Assembly (NCBI GenBank): GCA_030049955.1
Contig: JASIJX010000085.1
Span: 1 to 21,536 of the forward strand
Length of the DNA: 21,536 bases
Source: Acidobacteriaceae bacterium
Lineage (GTDB): Bacteria; Acidobacteriota; Terriglobia; Terriglobales; Acidobacteriaceae
Direction of reading: 5' to 3'
Both the position numbers and the translations under genes were made by a program. The notes beneath the pieces were generated by a model. It had not been told where the DNA came from. It saw nothing but the letters and a program-made list of their open reading frames with translations, and did not search any database. Positions 14,876 through 21,536 of the stretch are shown one piece after another; position 1 is the stretch's first letter; every line of letters begins with the position of its first letter.

Positions 14876-16393
14876 ATGCAGTCAACCGTTGAAATCCCGA
14901 CAACGATCGATCATTTCGGTCATCTGCGAGAGCGTAACCGGGCAGAGCCGCGCCACTCGGCCTCGCTCGACCCGACTCACTGGCCTGATTTTTGCCGCCA
15001 CGCCCACACCATGCTGGATGACATGCTTGGTTATCTCGAGAACATTCGGGAACGCCCGGTGTGGCAACCGGCGCCCGAAGAGACACGGGCGCGATTCAAC
15101 GTCAGGCTCCCAATTGCGCCGACCGATCTCGCCAGCGTGCACGAGGAATTTCTATCCCATATCCTTCCATACACGGTAGGCAATGCGCATCCCGGTTTTA
15201 TGGGGTGGGTTCACGGCGGTGGTACGCCCGTGGGCATGCTGGCGGAGATGCTGGCTGCTGCGATGAATACCAATGCCGGCGGACGCAATCAGATTCCTGT
15301 TGAAGTGGAGCGGCAGATCACGCGCTGGATGTGCGAGCTGTTCGGCTTCCCAGCGAGCGCCAGCGGCCTTTTTGTTACCGGAACTTCCATGGCCAACTTC
15401 ATCGCGGTGCTGGTGGCGCGCGATGCTGCATTGGGGCATTTAGTACGCCGCACCGGTGTTGGCATTCATCCCCCCAAAAAGCTCACCGCGTATGCTTCCG
15501 CGGAGGTTCATCGTTGCATAGGCAGCGCACTTGACTTCGCCGGCATTGGTAGTGACCAGCTGCGCCTGATCCCAGTCGACCATCGTCGCCGCATGAACTT
15601 GCGCGCGCTTGCCGATGCCGTCGCTGAGGATCGTGCCTCCGGATGCTCGCCGTTTCTGGTTGTGGGAACAGCGGGAACAGTCGATACCGGTGCCGTGGAT
15701 GATTTGGACAGCATCGCAAGCCTGTGCCAGCGTGAAGGGCTCTGGTTCCATGTCGATGGTGCGTACGGCGCACTGGCGATGCTGGCTCCGGAATACGCTC
15801 CACGCCTGCGCGGCATCGAGCGCGCGGATTCGCTGGCGTTCGATTTTCACAAGTGGGGACAGGTCCCCTACGATGCGGGTTTTCTTCTCGTACAAGATGG
15901 AGAGCTGCACCAGCGAGCCTTTGCGTCTCCCGCCGCCTACCTGTCGCGAGAGACACGCGGGCTGGCTGCAGGTTCGCCGTGGCCGTGCGATTTTGGGCCG
16001 GATCTCTCACGCGGTTTTCGCGCTTTGAAGACATGGTTCACATTCAAGGTTTACGGAACCGCAGCTATGGGCGGTGCGATTGCCCGCACCTGCGAGCTCG
16101 CCCGGTATCTGGAACAACGGGTCGCCACAGCTCGGGAGCTTGAGCTGATGGCGCCGGTGGAGTTGAACATCGTTTGCTTTCGCTATCGTGCTCTGGATGC
16201 CGACCAGCTCAATCGTGAGCTTGTGATCGAACTGCAGGAGTCCGGCCTGGTCGCACCTTCCGTCACATCGCTCGATGGGCGCGTCGCAATTCGCGCCGCT
16301 ATCGTCAATCACCGCACCAGTTGCGCCGAAATCGACATGCTTGTCGAGGAGACGCTGCGCATCGGCCGCAAGCTCCGGGGAGTCTGCGGATGA
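14876..16393 (+). CDS. PLP-dependent amino-acid decarboxylase (group II; aromatic/glutamate type)
   Basis: A 505-residue fold-type I PLP enzyme of the pyridoxal-dependent decarboxylase family (PF00282). The PLP lysine is K326 in AFDFHKWGQVPYDAG; D294 in WFHVDGAYGALA contacts the pyridine nitrogen; H212 in SAEVHRC matches the ring-stacking histidine; GLFVTGTSMANFIA is the phosphate-side loop. Family members decarboxylate aromatic amino acids, glutamate, aspartate or diaminobutyrate to amines; the exact substrate is not determined. An alternative start is GTG 14870 (two residues longer); TGAG five bases before ATG 14876 favours the latter, but neither site is strong. Its last codons overlap the next gene by ATGA (16390-16393), so the two are one translational unit. 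It is divergent from the tyrosinase, which would use phenolic amino acids or amines. Confidence 0.93.
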   Translation: MQSTVEIPTTIDHFGHLRERNRAEPRHSASLDPTHWPDFCRHAHTMLDDMLGYLENIRERPVWQPAPEETRARFNVRLPIAPTDLASVHEEFLSHILPYTVGNAHPGFMGWVHGGGTPVGMLAEMLAAAMNTNAGGRNQIPVEVERQITRWMCELFGFPASASGLFVTGTSMANFIAVLVARDAALGHLVRRTGVGIHPPKKLTAYASAEVHRCIGSALDFAGIGSDQLRLIPVDHRRRMNLRALADAVAEDRASGCSPFLVVGTAGTVDTGAVDDLDSIASLCQREGLWFHVDGAYGALAMLAPEYAPRLRGIERADSLAFDFHKWGQVPYDAGFLLVQDGELHQRAFASPAAYLSRETRGLAAGSPWPCDFGPDLSRGFRALKTWFTFKVYGTAAMGGAIARTCELARYLEQRVATARELELMAPVELNIVCFRYRALDADQLNRELVIELQESGLVAPSVTSLDGRVAIRAAIVNHRTSCAEIDMLVEETLRIGRKLRGVCG

Positions 16394-17631
16394 TCGGCGC
16401 GCGGACAACCTCGCCACAATTGCCGATAAATTTGAAAGCTCCTGCTCCGGGCGTCTTGCGTCTTCCTGGCCTTGGAGCGCGCGGTTCACGCTTGCTTGAC
16501 GAAGGGAAGATCCAGGAGGCAGTGCTTTTTTACCGGCAGATGCTCGGCGACGATCCCGGATCCAAAGAGGCTCATGCCGGGCTCTATCGCGCATATTCCA
16601 CCCTCGGCGACAGCCATCACGCCGTTTCGCACCTGGGCATGGCTCTGCGATGGCCCGCTGTTCTCAAACTGCCTTATCGCGGTACCGGAAAACCGGTGCC
16701 TCTGTTGCTGCTGCTTTCGATGAATGCTGGAAATGTACTGCTACAGAGATTTTTGAATGATCGTCTGTTTCAGACATACGTCGTACTCATGGAGTTTTTT
16801 GACGATTCGGTTGTCCTGCCGCATCACGAGCTGATCGTGAACGCCGTTGGCGACGCCGACGTGCGCTCGGAGGCATTGGCTGCAGCAGAGCGCGTGCTCG
16901 CGCGCTCTTCCGCGCCTGTCATCAATCTGCCTGCTCAGGTTCTGGCAACAGGCCGCTGCAGGAATGCGCAGCGCTTGGGAAGCATTCCCGGCGTAATTGC
17001 TCCGCGCAGCTTCGAATGTTCGCGTGAGCGCCTGATAACCGCGGCCGCCGCTGGCGATTTACGCGACCAGGGCTTCGAGTTCCCTTTGCTGGTGCGCACG
17101 CCAGGCTGCCACATGGGAAAAAACTTTATCCGCGTCGAGAAGCCGGGGGATCTGAGCGCATCGATAGCGGCGTTACCCGGCGATGATCTCCTCGTTTTGC
17201 AATACCTCAACGGTCAGGGTGTTGATGGCAACATTCGCAAGTACCGTGTGCTGATGGTCGGCGGGAAGCTTTATCCCGTACATCTGGCCATTTCAAGGCA
17301 GTGGAAGATTCATTATTTCAGCTCTGACATGGCCGACCATCCCCAACATCGTGTCGAGGAGGCGCGCTTTCTGCGCGATATGCCCGGCGTGCTGGGCCCC
17401 GCGGTCATGACCGCACTCATGCAGATTCAGGAAGCTCTGGGACTAGACTATGGCGGAATCGACTTCGGCCTGAATGCACAAGGACAACTACTCCTCTATG
17501 AAGCTAACGCCACGATGGCCGTTCACCGGCCCGATGCGGATCCAAAATGGGATTACCGGCGGCCGGTCATCGAACGAATCTATGCAGCGGTACAGGAACT
17601 TTTCCTATCCAGGGTAAAGTGTGTAGTTTGA
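16390..17631 (+). CDS. TPR-like / ATP-grasp ligase-like protein
   Basis: A 413-residue protein. About residues 30-90 form one or two tetratricopeptide-like helical hairpins (GSRLLDEGKIQEAVLFYRQM and following). A middle segment (about 100-180) begins with a hydrophobic strand and resembles a pre-ATP-grasp domain. The C-terminal half (about 200-405) reads as an ATP-grasp fold: PLLVRTPGCHMGKN is the nucleotide-binding loop, LVLQYLNG the hinge, and D358, E371 and N373 (GGIDFG; LLYEANATM) the metal ligands. ATP-grasp enzymes activate a carboxylate as acyl phosphate and join it to an amine or thiol. The ATG at 16390 overlaps the decarboxylase stop, so production is coupled; the open frame extends to 16321 inside the decarboxylase without support. 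The obvious inference is that it ligates the amine made by its partner. Exact family not recognised. Confidence 0.8.
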   Translation: MIGARTTSPQLPINLKAPAPGVLRLPGLGARGSRLLDEGKIQEAVLFYRQMLGDDPGSKEAHAGLYRAYSTLGDSHHAVSHLGMALRWPAVLKLPYRGTGKPVPLLLLLSMNAGNVLLQRFLNDRLFQTYVVLMEFFDDSVVLPHHELIVNAVGDADVRSEALAAAERVLARSSAPVINLPAQVLATGRCRNAQRLGSIPGVIAPRSFECSRERLITAAAAGDLRDQGFEFPLLVRTPGCHMGKNFIRVEKPGDLSASIAALPGDDLLVLQYLNGQGVDGNIRKYRVLMVGGKLYPVHLAISRQWKIHYFSSDMADHPQHRVEEARFLRDMPGVLGPAVMTALMQIQEALGLDYGGIDFGLNAQGQLLLYEANATMAVHRPDADPKWDYRRPVIERIYAAVQELFLSRVKCVV

Positions 17632-17638
17632 CCGTACA

Positions 17639-17656
17639 GGGCGCGGCTGCGCTTTT
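17639..17656 (+). terminator. Weak candidate intrinsic terminator
   Basis: Seven bases after the ATP-grasp stop, GCGC (17641-17644) pairs with GCGC (17649-17652) around GGCT and is followed by TTTT; two G-U pairs may lengthen the stem. The position fits the end of the decarboxylase operon, but the stem and T-run are short. Confidence 0.3.
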
Positions 17657-17722
17657 GCGTTTTAATGGCTTACGGCTAAGGTATTCGTCGCCTTTGCCGT
17701 TCATTAGGAACGGAGGGCTTAT

Positions 17723-17945
17723 ATGGCCAGCATATCTCTACTTGCGTCGGCTGCGTCCGTCTCCGCTTCCACCGTAAGCCAATTGATGACCAATGTGGTT
17801 TTTCTCTACGATTGTCGACGGGAAGAGCTACTCTGCTGATGTTACTTATTCCAACGCTACTTCTCGATCTTCCTTCACGAATACAAACTGGAAAAAAGCG
17901 CGATCCGGGTCCAGAGATCAACGAAGCTTGAGCCCACCCGCGTAA
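17723..17945 (+). pseudogene. Small gene with an apparent one-base frameshift in a T5 run
   Basis: In the 416-base gap 17632-18047 an ATG at 17723 has a strong ribosome-binding site (GGAGGG, 17712-17717, 5-base spacer) and opens with MASISLLASAASVSASTVSQ, then LMTNVVF. In this frame it changes to LYDCRREELLC and stops at 17839. Removing one T from the run at 17799-17803 instead continues as FSTIVDGKSYSADVTYSNAT and reaches TAA at 17945, giving about 73 residues. The shifted frame has the better character (I vaguely recall similar small bacterial proteins with a VDGK-YSADVTYSN block). Either a decaying gene, a sequencing error, or a 38-residue protein as it stands. Function unknown. Nothing else is seen in the rest of this gap. 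Confidence 0.42.
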
Positions 17946-18047
17946 CCGGCAATTCCACTTCAGCTTGTTGCGTGTGCCATCGAGGGCGAAGGGCAGCGGT
18001 ATTAAATTTGGCAGGCTTTTGGCCGTCCGGTGCTAGTATCGGAATCA

Positions 18048-18461
18048 ATGGCGCGCAAAATCGCATCGCCGGTCCTGCTCTGTCTGTTGCTTCTGCTTCA
18101 GATGTCGTCGTCGGCGTGTGATATTCGTTGTTCTATTAAGGGAGCGAGTTCATCGGGTAACAGTCATGCGACAATGATGCACTGCGAGGCGATGGCTCGG
18201 GCGGTCGAGCAGAGCCATTCTTCAGGAGCAACACTCGTTGCGGACGACAACTGCTCCTCTTCGGTCTGCAAGGCCGACATCAGCTTTATTGTGCGCAGTT
18301 CTCTGGACTCGACAAGACTCAACCCTGTCGTCACCTCTGCAATTCTCCCCTCGCCCGATGCCGCGCCAATTGCTCCTGCGCTGGCGCTTAGCGGCTATCA
18401 TGCGCGGGACCGACGAAGTAACAACCCAGACCCTGCCCTTTCCATTTCTCTCCGAATCTAG
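18048..18461 (+). CDS. Small exported Cys/His/Met-containing protein preceding copA
   Basis: 137 residues. MARKIASPVLLCLLLLLQMS is a clear Sec signal peptide with cleavage near SSA. The mature N-terminus has C24-DIR-C28, then HATMMHCEAM (40-49), and later C69 and C74; these soft-metal ligands fit copper(I) binding, while the C-terminal 60 residues are ordinary and Pro/Ala-rich. It directly precedes copA on the same strand (195 bases apart). Proteins of this size and layout before copA are something I associate with Acidobacteria, but I cannot name the family. ATG 18048 has only GGAA three bases upstream; GTG 18030 is in frame but no better. A possible promoter TTGGCA (18008) / TAGTAT (18034) has a 20-base spacer, long for sigma-70 but in the range of MerR-type copper promoters. 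Inferred role: periplasmic copper binding. Confidence 0.65.
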   Translation: MARKIASPVLLCLLLLLQMSSSACDIRCSIKGASSSGNSHATMMHCEAMARAVEQSHSSGATLVADDNCSSSVCKADISFIVRSSLDSTRLNPVVTSAILPSPDAAPIAPALALSGYHARDRRSNNPDPALSISLRI

Positions 18462-18656
18462 ACTCCCCCGATCCCTTTGCTGTTTTCGGGACGATGCTGC
18501 GCTTGCCGCGGCAAGTCCTAACCAGGGCGTCGCAAGGCTGAACATACTCGCCTGAATCCGTCCTCAGAATTCGCAATAATCGCATTCGCGCAGCGAGATT
18601 GCGGTTCGCTTTCGCGCGCACGCCAACGTCGCACGTGAACAACCGTGAGGTCATCC

Positions 18657-20591
18657 ATGGATCGTGAGGAACCTGCTCACAACTCCTTAATTCTCCCTAT
18701 GACACGCCGTAGGTTTGTGCAGGGATGCGCCGCAGGAGCGGCATTGTCTCTGCTTGACGGCTTACCGATTACTGCGGAAACCCGTGCAACTCCTCTTGCT
18801 GAGTTATCCGGCACGCATTTCGATCTAACCATCGATCGTTTGCCCGTGAACTTTACCGGGCGTCGAGCGATCGCGACCGCAGTCAACGGCTCTGTCCCCG
18901 GGCCACTTCTCCGGTGGCGGGAGGGAGATACGATAACCATCTCCGTAACCAATCGCCTGAAGGTGCCCACCTCGATTCATTGGCACTCACTCCGCATCCC
19001 CAGTGACATGGATGGCGTTCCTGGCCTGAGTTTCCGCGGAATCGATCCGGGCGAGACTTTCGTTTATCGATTCCCCATAAAACAGCACGGCACGGCCTGG
19101 TACCACAGCCACACCCGGTTTCAAGAGCAAAGCGGACTGATTGGGCCGCTTATTATCGAGCCTCGACTCAAGGATCCGATTGAGTCCGAACGCGATTATG
19201 TCGTTTTTCTTTCCGACTGGACCGATACTGCCCCTGAAGTAGTTTTCAGCAATCTGAAAGAGCAGAGCGACTATTACAACTTCCACCGTTATACCCTGCC
19301 GAATTTCATATCTGCGGCCAGGAAGGATGGCTTCTGGAAGACTCTGTCTGAGCGGCTGGCATGGGCAAAGATGAACATGAGCCCGAGGGACATTCTCGAT
19401 GTCACTGGCGCGACATACACCTACCTCGTCAATGGCAATCCCCCCGATGCGAACTGGACCGGAATCTTCAAGCCCGGGGAACGTGTCCGCCTTCGTTTCA
19501 TCAACGGCTCATCAATGACTACCTTCGATGTACGCATCCCGGGACTAAAGCTCTCGGTAGTGCAGGCCGACGGAAACGACCTTGAACCCGTGAGTGTGGA
19601 CGAATTCCGCATCAACGTGGCAGAAACCTACGATGTCATCGTCCAGCCACAGGAAGAGCGTGCCTACACGATCTTCGCCGAGTCAATGGATCGCAGCGGC
19701 TTTGCCCGCGGCACACTGGCCCCCCGGCCGGACATGACAGCACCCGTTCCTTCTCTCGACCCTGCCCCGACTCGCCCAATGAGCGACATGGGGATGGGAT
19801 CGATGAAAGGGATGAAGACAGGCAACATGGCCGGCGACGACGGGATGACGAAGCAAGACATCTCCTCCGGAAGTGTAGAGGGAATGCAAATGGACCCGGG
19901 AAACATGATTGGCATGCCGATAGCTGTGGCTAATGGAACGAGGGCGCCAAATGAAAAGAAACCGTCCAGGAACGTCGGCATGATCCCGTTTCCGCAACCA
20001 GGGCCCGGTGTAAAGCCTTCGGTTTCGATTCCGGAATCCGAAATCAAAAACGCAGAAGCACATCTGAAACCATCCAATGGAGTTCACCTCCGCGTCGGTC
20101 CGCAGGTCGACAACGTTGCGATAAAGGTAACCGAACGGCTGAACGATCCGGGTGTAGGCCTGCACGACACGAATCGAAGGATTCTGACCTATGCCGATCT
20201 TCGTGCGCGCTATGAGGGCGCCGATGGAAGAGCCCCCACGCGAGAGATCGAACTACACCTGACCGGAAATATGACGCGATTTGTCTGGGGCTTCGACGGA
20301 GAGAAGTCCCCCGAGGAGAATCCCATTGTCCTGCACCTCGGCGAACGCGCCCGGTTCGTGCTCATCAACGACACAATGATGGAACATCCCATCCACCTGC
20401 ATGGACTGTGGAGCGAACTGGAGAATGGAAACGGAGAGTTCAACCCATACAAACACACTGTCAACGTCAAGCCTGCCGAGAGAATCAGTTTTCTCGTCAG
20501 CGCCGACACGCCGGGTAGATGGGCCTTTCACTGCCATCTGCTCTACCACATGGAAGCGGGCATGTTCCGGACTGTGGTGGTGCTGCCGTGA
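18657..20591 (+). CDS. copA: Copper-resistance multicopper oxidase CopA
   Basis: A 644-residue Tat-exported multicopper oxidase of the CopA/PcoA type. TRRRFVQG (residues 16-23) with the following hydrophobic stretch is the Tat signal. Copper motifs are HWH (108-110), WYHSH (149-153), HPIHLHGLW (577-585) and HCHLLYHMEAGMF (625-637). A Met-rich segment (about 375-421, with GMGSMKGMKTGNM) matches the Met-motif region that binds extra copper in this family. The enzyme oxidises Cu(I) and sequesters copper in the periplasm. ATG 18657 was chosen because GAGG lies six bases before it; GTG 18645 is upstream and ATG 18699 starts exactly at the Tat motif. Its stop overlaps the copB start (TGATG), so the two are coupled. 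No copR/copS or CueR-type regulator is in the window. Confidence 0.95.
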   Translation: MDREEPAHNSLILPMTRRRFVQGCAAGAALSLLDGLPITAETRATPLAELSGTHFDLTIDRLPVNFTGRRAIATAVNGSVPGPLLRWREGDTITISVTNRLKVPTSIHWHSLRIPSDMDGVPGLSFRGIDPGETFVYRFPIKQHGTAWYHSHTRFQEQSGLIGPLIIEPRLKDPIESERDYVVFLSDWTDTAPEVVFSNLKEQSDYYNFHRYTLPNFISAARKDGFWKTLSERLAWAKMNMSPRDILDVTGATYTYLVNGNPPDANWTGIFKPGERVRLRFINGSSMTTFDVRIPGLKLSVVQADGNDLEPVSVDEFRINVAETYDVIVQPQEERAYTIFAESMDRSGFARGTLAPRPDMTAPVPSLDPAPTRPMSDMGMGSMKGMKTGNMAGDDGMTKQDISSGSVEGMQMDPGNMIGMPIAVANGTRAPNEKKPSRNVGMIPFPQPGPGVKPSVSIPESEIKNAEAHLKPSNGVHLRVGPQVDNVAIKVTERLNDPGVGLHDTNRRILTYADLRARYEGADGRAPTREIELHLTGNMTRFVWGFDGEKSPEENPIVLHLGERARFVLINDTMMEHPIHLHGLWSELENGNGEFNPYKHTVNVKPAERISFLVSADTPGRWAFHCHLLYHMEAGMFRTVVVLP

Positions 20592-21406
20592 TGCGCCGAA
20601 TTGAAAAGCCGCGGTTCCCGAACAGCTGGTTTCTCGCCGGCGAGTTGGTGCTCTGCCTTGCATTTGCAATTGGCGCTCCTGAAGCAAATGCCCAGAAACC
20701 CTCCCCGCAGGCGCCACCGTCCACAGGCGTCTCAGCGACTACTCCCACCGTTGACGCTCCTATGTCTGAAAGCCAGTTCTTCACGCATGTACTCTTCGAT
20801 CAGTTGGAAGGACGCATTGGCGAAAATGACGCAGCTTTCCGCTGGGATGGTGAAGCATGGATTGGCGGAGACATGAACCGTCTCTGGCTTAAATCCGAAG
20901 GATTCGCGGGCGGCGGCTCCGTTACCGACGGCGATCAGGAGGCGCTGTACGCTCGCCCCCTCCCGCGGCTCCGTTACTTTGATGGACAAATCGGGTTGCG
21001 CGCCGATCTGGATTCCGGTCCGCGTCGTCTTTGGGCGGCCGTCGGCATGGAAGGATTGGCTCCAGGGTTCTTCCAAATCGCGCCCACCTTTTATATCCGC
21101 GACGGCGGCTATGTCGGCGGGCGCATTACGGGTTCCTATGACCTCCTGCTGTCACAAAGGTGTATTTTCCAACCGGAAGCGGAGCTGAACTTCTACAACA
21201 AAAACGACCCGGCGCGAAGGACCAGCTCCGGATTTTCGGACATCGACACTGGCGCGCGGCTCCGGTATGAATTTCGCCGGAAATTTGCCCCTTACGTCGG
21301 CTGGGCCTATCACGGCGAATATGGCAATTCCGCTGTATACGCACGGCAAGCTCACGAGAGGACAGCCGAATCTCAATTCGTATTCGGGATCAGAGTTTGG
21401 TATTGA
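20591..21406 (+). CDS. copB: Copper-resistance outer-membrane protein CopB
   Basis: A 271-residue protein with a Sec signal (residues 1-34, cleavage near EANA), a Pro/Thr/Ser-rich linker, then a beta-barrel domain of the CopB/PcoB family (PF05275): FDQLEGRIGENDAAFRWDGE, EAWIGGDMNRLWLKSEG, GLRADLDSGP, RLRYEFRRKFAPYVGW, ending in an aromatic residue (IRVWY). CopB works with CopA in periplasmic copper tolerance, probably at the outer membrane. The N-terminal Met/His-rich repeats found in proteobacterial CopB are absent here. ATG 20591 shares its A with the copA stop; a longer frame back to 20519 lies inside copA and is not supported. Confidence 0.93.
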   Translation: MRRIEKPRFPNSWFLAGELVLCLAFAIGAPEANAQKPSPQAPPSTGVSATTPTVDAPMSESQFFTHVLFDQLEGRIGENDAAFRWDGEAWIGGDMNRLWLKSEGFAGGGSVTDGDQEALYARPLPRLRYFDGQIGLRADLDSGPRRLWAAVGMEGLAPGFFQIAPTFYIRDGGYVGGRITGSYDLLLSQRCIFQPEAELNFYNKNDPARRTSSGFSDIDTGARLRYEFRRKFAPYVGWAYHGEYGNSAVYARQAHERTAESQFVFGIRVWY

Positions 21407-21437
21407 AAGGCACGGAAATTCAAAGAGGATTTCCACT

Positions 21438-21536
21438 ATGCGTAAGTTCTGGACCGGGTTCGTCATCGCTGCCGTCGCTATTGCGGCAGCAGAGTTCGCG
21501 TATGTGCGGTTTGGTTTCGTCAATCCCAGTGCGGAT
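21438..21536 (+). CDS. Start of an exported protein, probably cytochrome c-like (3' end outside window)
   Basis: ATG 21438 follows AGAGGA at 21424-21429 with an 8-base spacer, 31 bases after copB. The 33 visible residues comprise a single signal or anchor segment (MRKFWTGFVIAAVAIAAAEF) and then YVRFGFVNPSAD. I associate this type of N-terminus (an uncleaved or cleaved signal followed by an RFGFV-like sequence) with small c-type cytochromes found behind copA/copB in Acidobacteria, but the haem motif CxxCH would lie beyond the window, so the call is tentative. It is clearly co-directional and probably co-transcribed with the copper operon. Confidence 0.6.
   Translation, partial: MRKFWTGFVIAAVAIAAAEFAYVRFGFVNPSAD

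Noticed and set aside
15483..16034. 183-codon open frame on the minus strand
   Set aside because: Antisense to the decarboxylase, whose PLP motif establishes the coding frame.
18572..18603. CGCAAT ... ATTGCG inverted repeat upstream of copA
   Set aside because: Six-base arms 20 bases apart in a simple CG/AT-repetitive stretch; not distinguishable from chance.
18388..18654. 88-codon open frame on the minus strand between the small Cys protein and copA
   Set aside because: Overlaps the end of the plus-strand gene, lacks a ribosome-binding site and has no recognisable content.

Overview
The window looks like soil Acidobacteria (class Terriglobia, near Granulicella, Edaphobacter or Terriglobus). 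This is inferred from moderately high GC, a 1024-residue TonB-dependent receptor with an N-terminal carboxypeptidase-like domain (the Oar-type receptors that are abundant in that phylum), a GH35 beta-galactosidase and several secreted oxidoreductases. No rRNA, tRNA, CRISPR array, integrase or insertion sequence is visible. Genus-level assignment cannot be made from this sequence alone.

Layout. (1) 1-2237, plus strand: the C-terminal part of a GH35 beta-galactosidase, then an orphan NarL/LuxR-type response regulator. (2) 2431-8123, minus strand: a compact four-gene operon read leftwards: MFS transporter of monocarboxylate/oxalate-formate type, AhpD-like protein (TTG start overlapping the MFS gene), Oar-type TonB receptor, and a second AhpD-like protein. 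A third AhpD-like paralog (8332-8934) faces away from the operon behind a leader with two strong inverted repeats. (3) 9101-14325, minus strand: tyrosinase (Tat-exported, with a plant-polyphenol-oxidase-like C-terminal region), a small exported protein of unknown function, a multicopper oxidase with a Met-rich tail, and a DJ-1/PfpI protein resembling isonitrile hydratase. (4) 14876-17631, plus strand, divergent from the tyrosinase: a PLP-dependent amino-acid decarboxylase overlapping by ATGA a TPR/ATP-grasp ligase-like protein. (5) 17723-17945: a probable frameshifted small gene. (6) 18048-21536, plus strand: a copper-tolerance operon made of a small Cys/His/Met-rich exported protein, CopA (Tat-exported multicopper oxidase), CopB (outer-membrane) and the start of an exported, probably cytochrome c-like, protein that runs off the window.

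How it may fit together (inference). Tyrosinase and both multicopper oxidases need copper in the cell envelope, and the CopA/CopB cassette handles copper there, so a shared copper theme runs from 9.8 to 21.4 kb. The most interesting unit is the divergent pair 9101-14325 / 14876-17631. A decarboxylase of the aromatic/glutamate type could make an amine, an ATP-grasp enzyme could join it to a carboxylate, and secreted phenol oxidases could oxidise the product. This combination resembles an undescribed small biosynthetic or pigment locus. The 2431-8934 block resembles an uptake-and-processing unit: outer-membrane receptor, inner-membrane carrier and three thiol AhpD-like enzymes for one unknown substrate.
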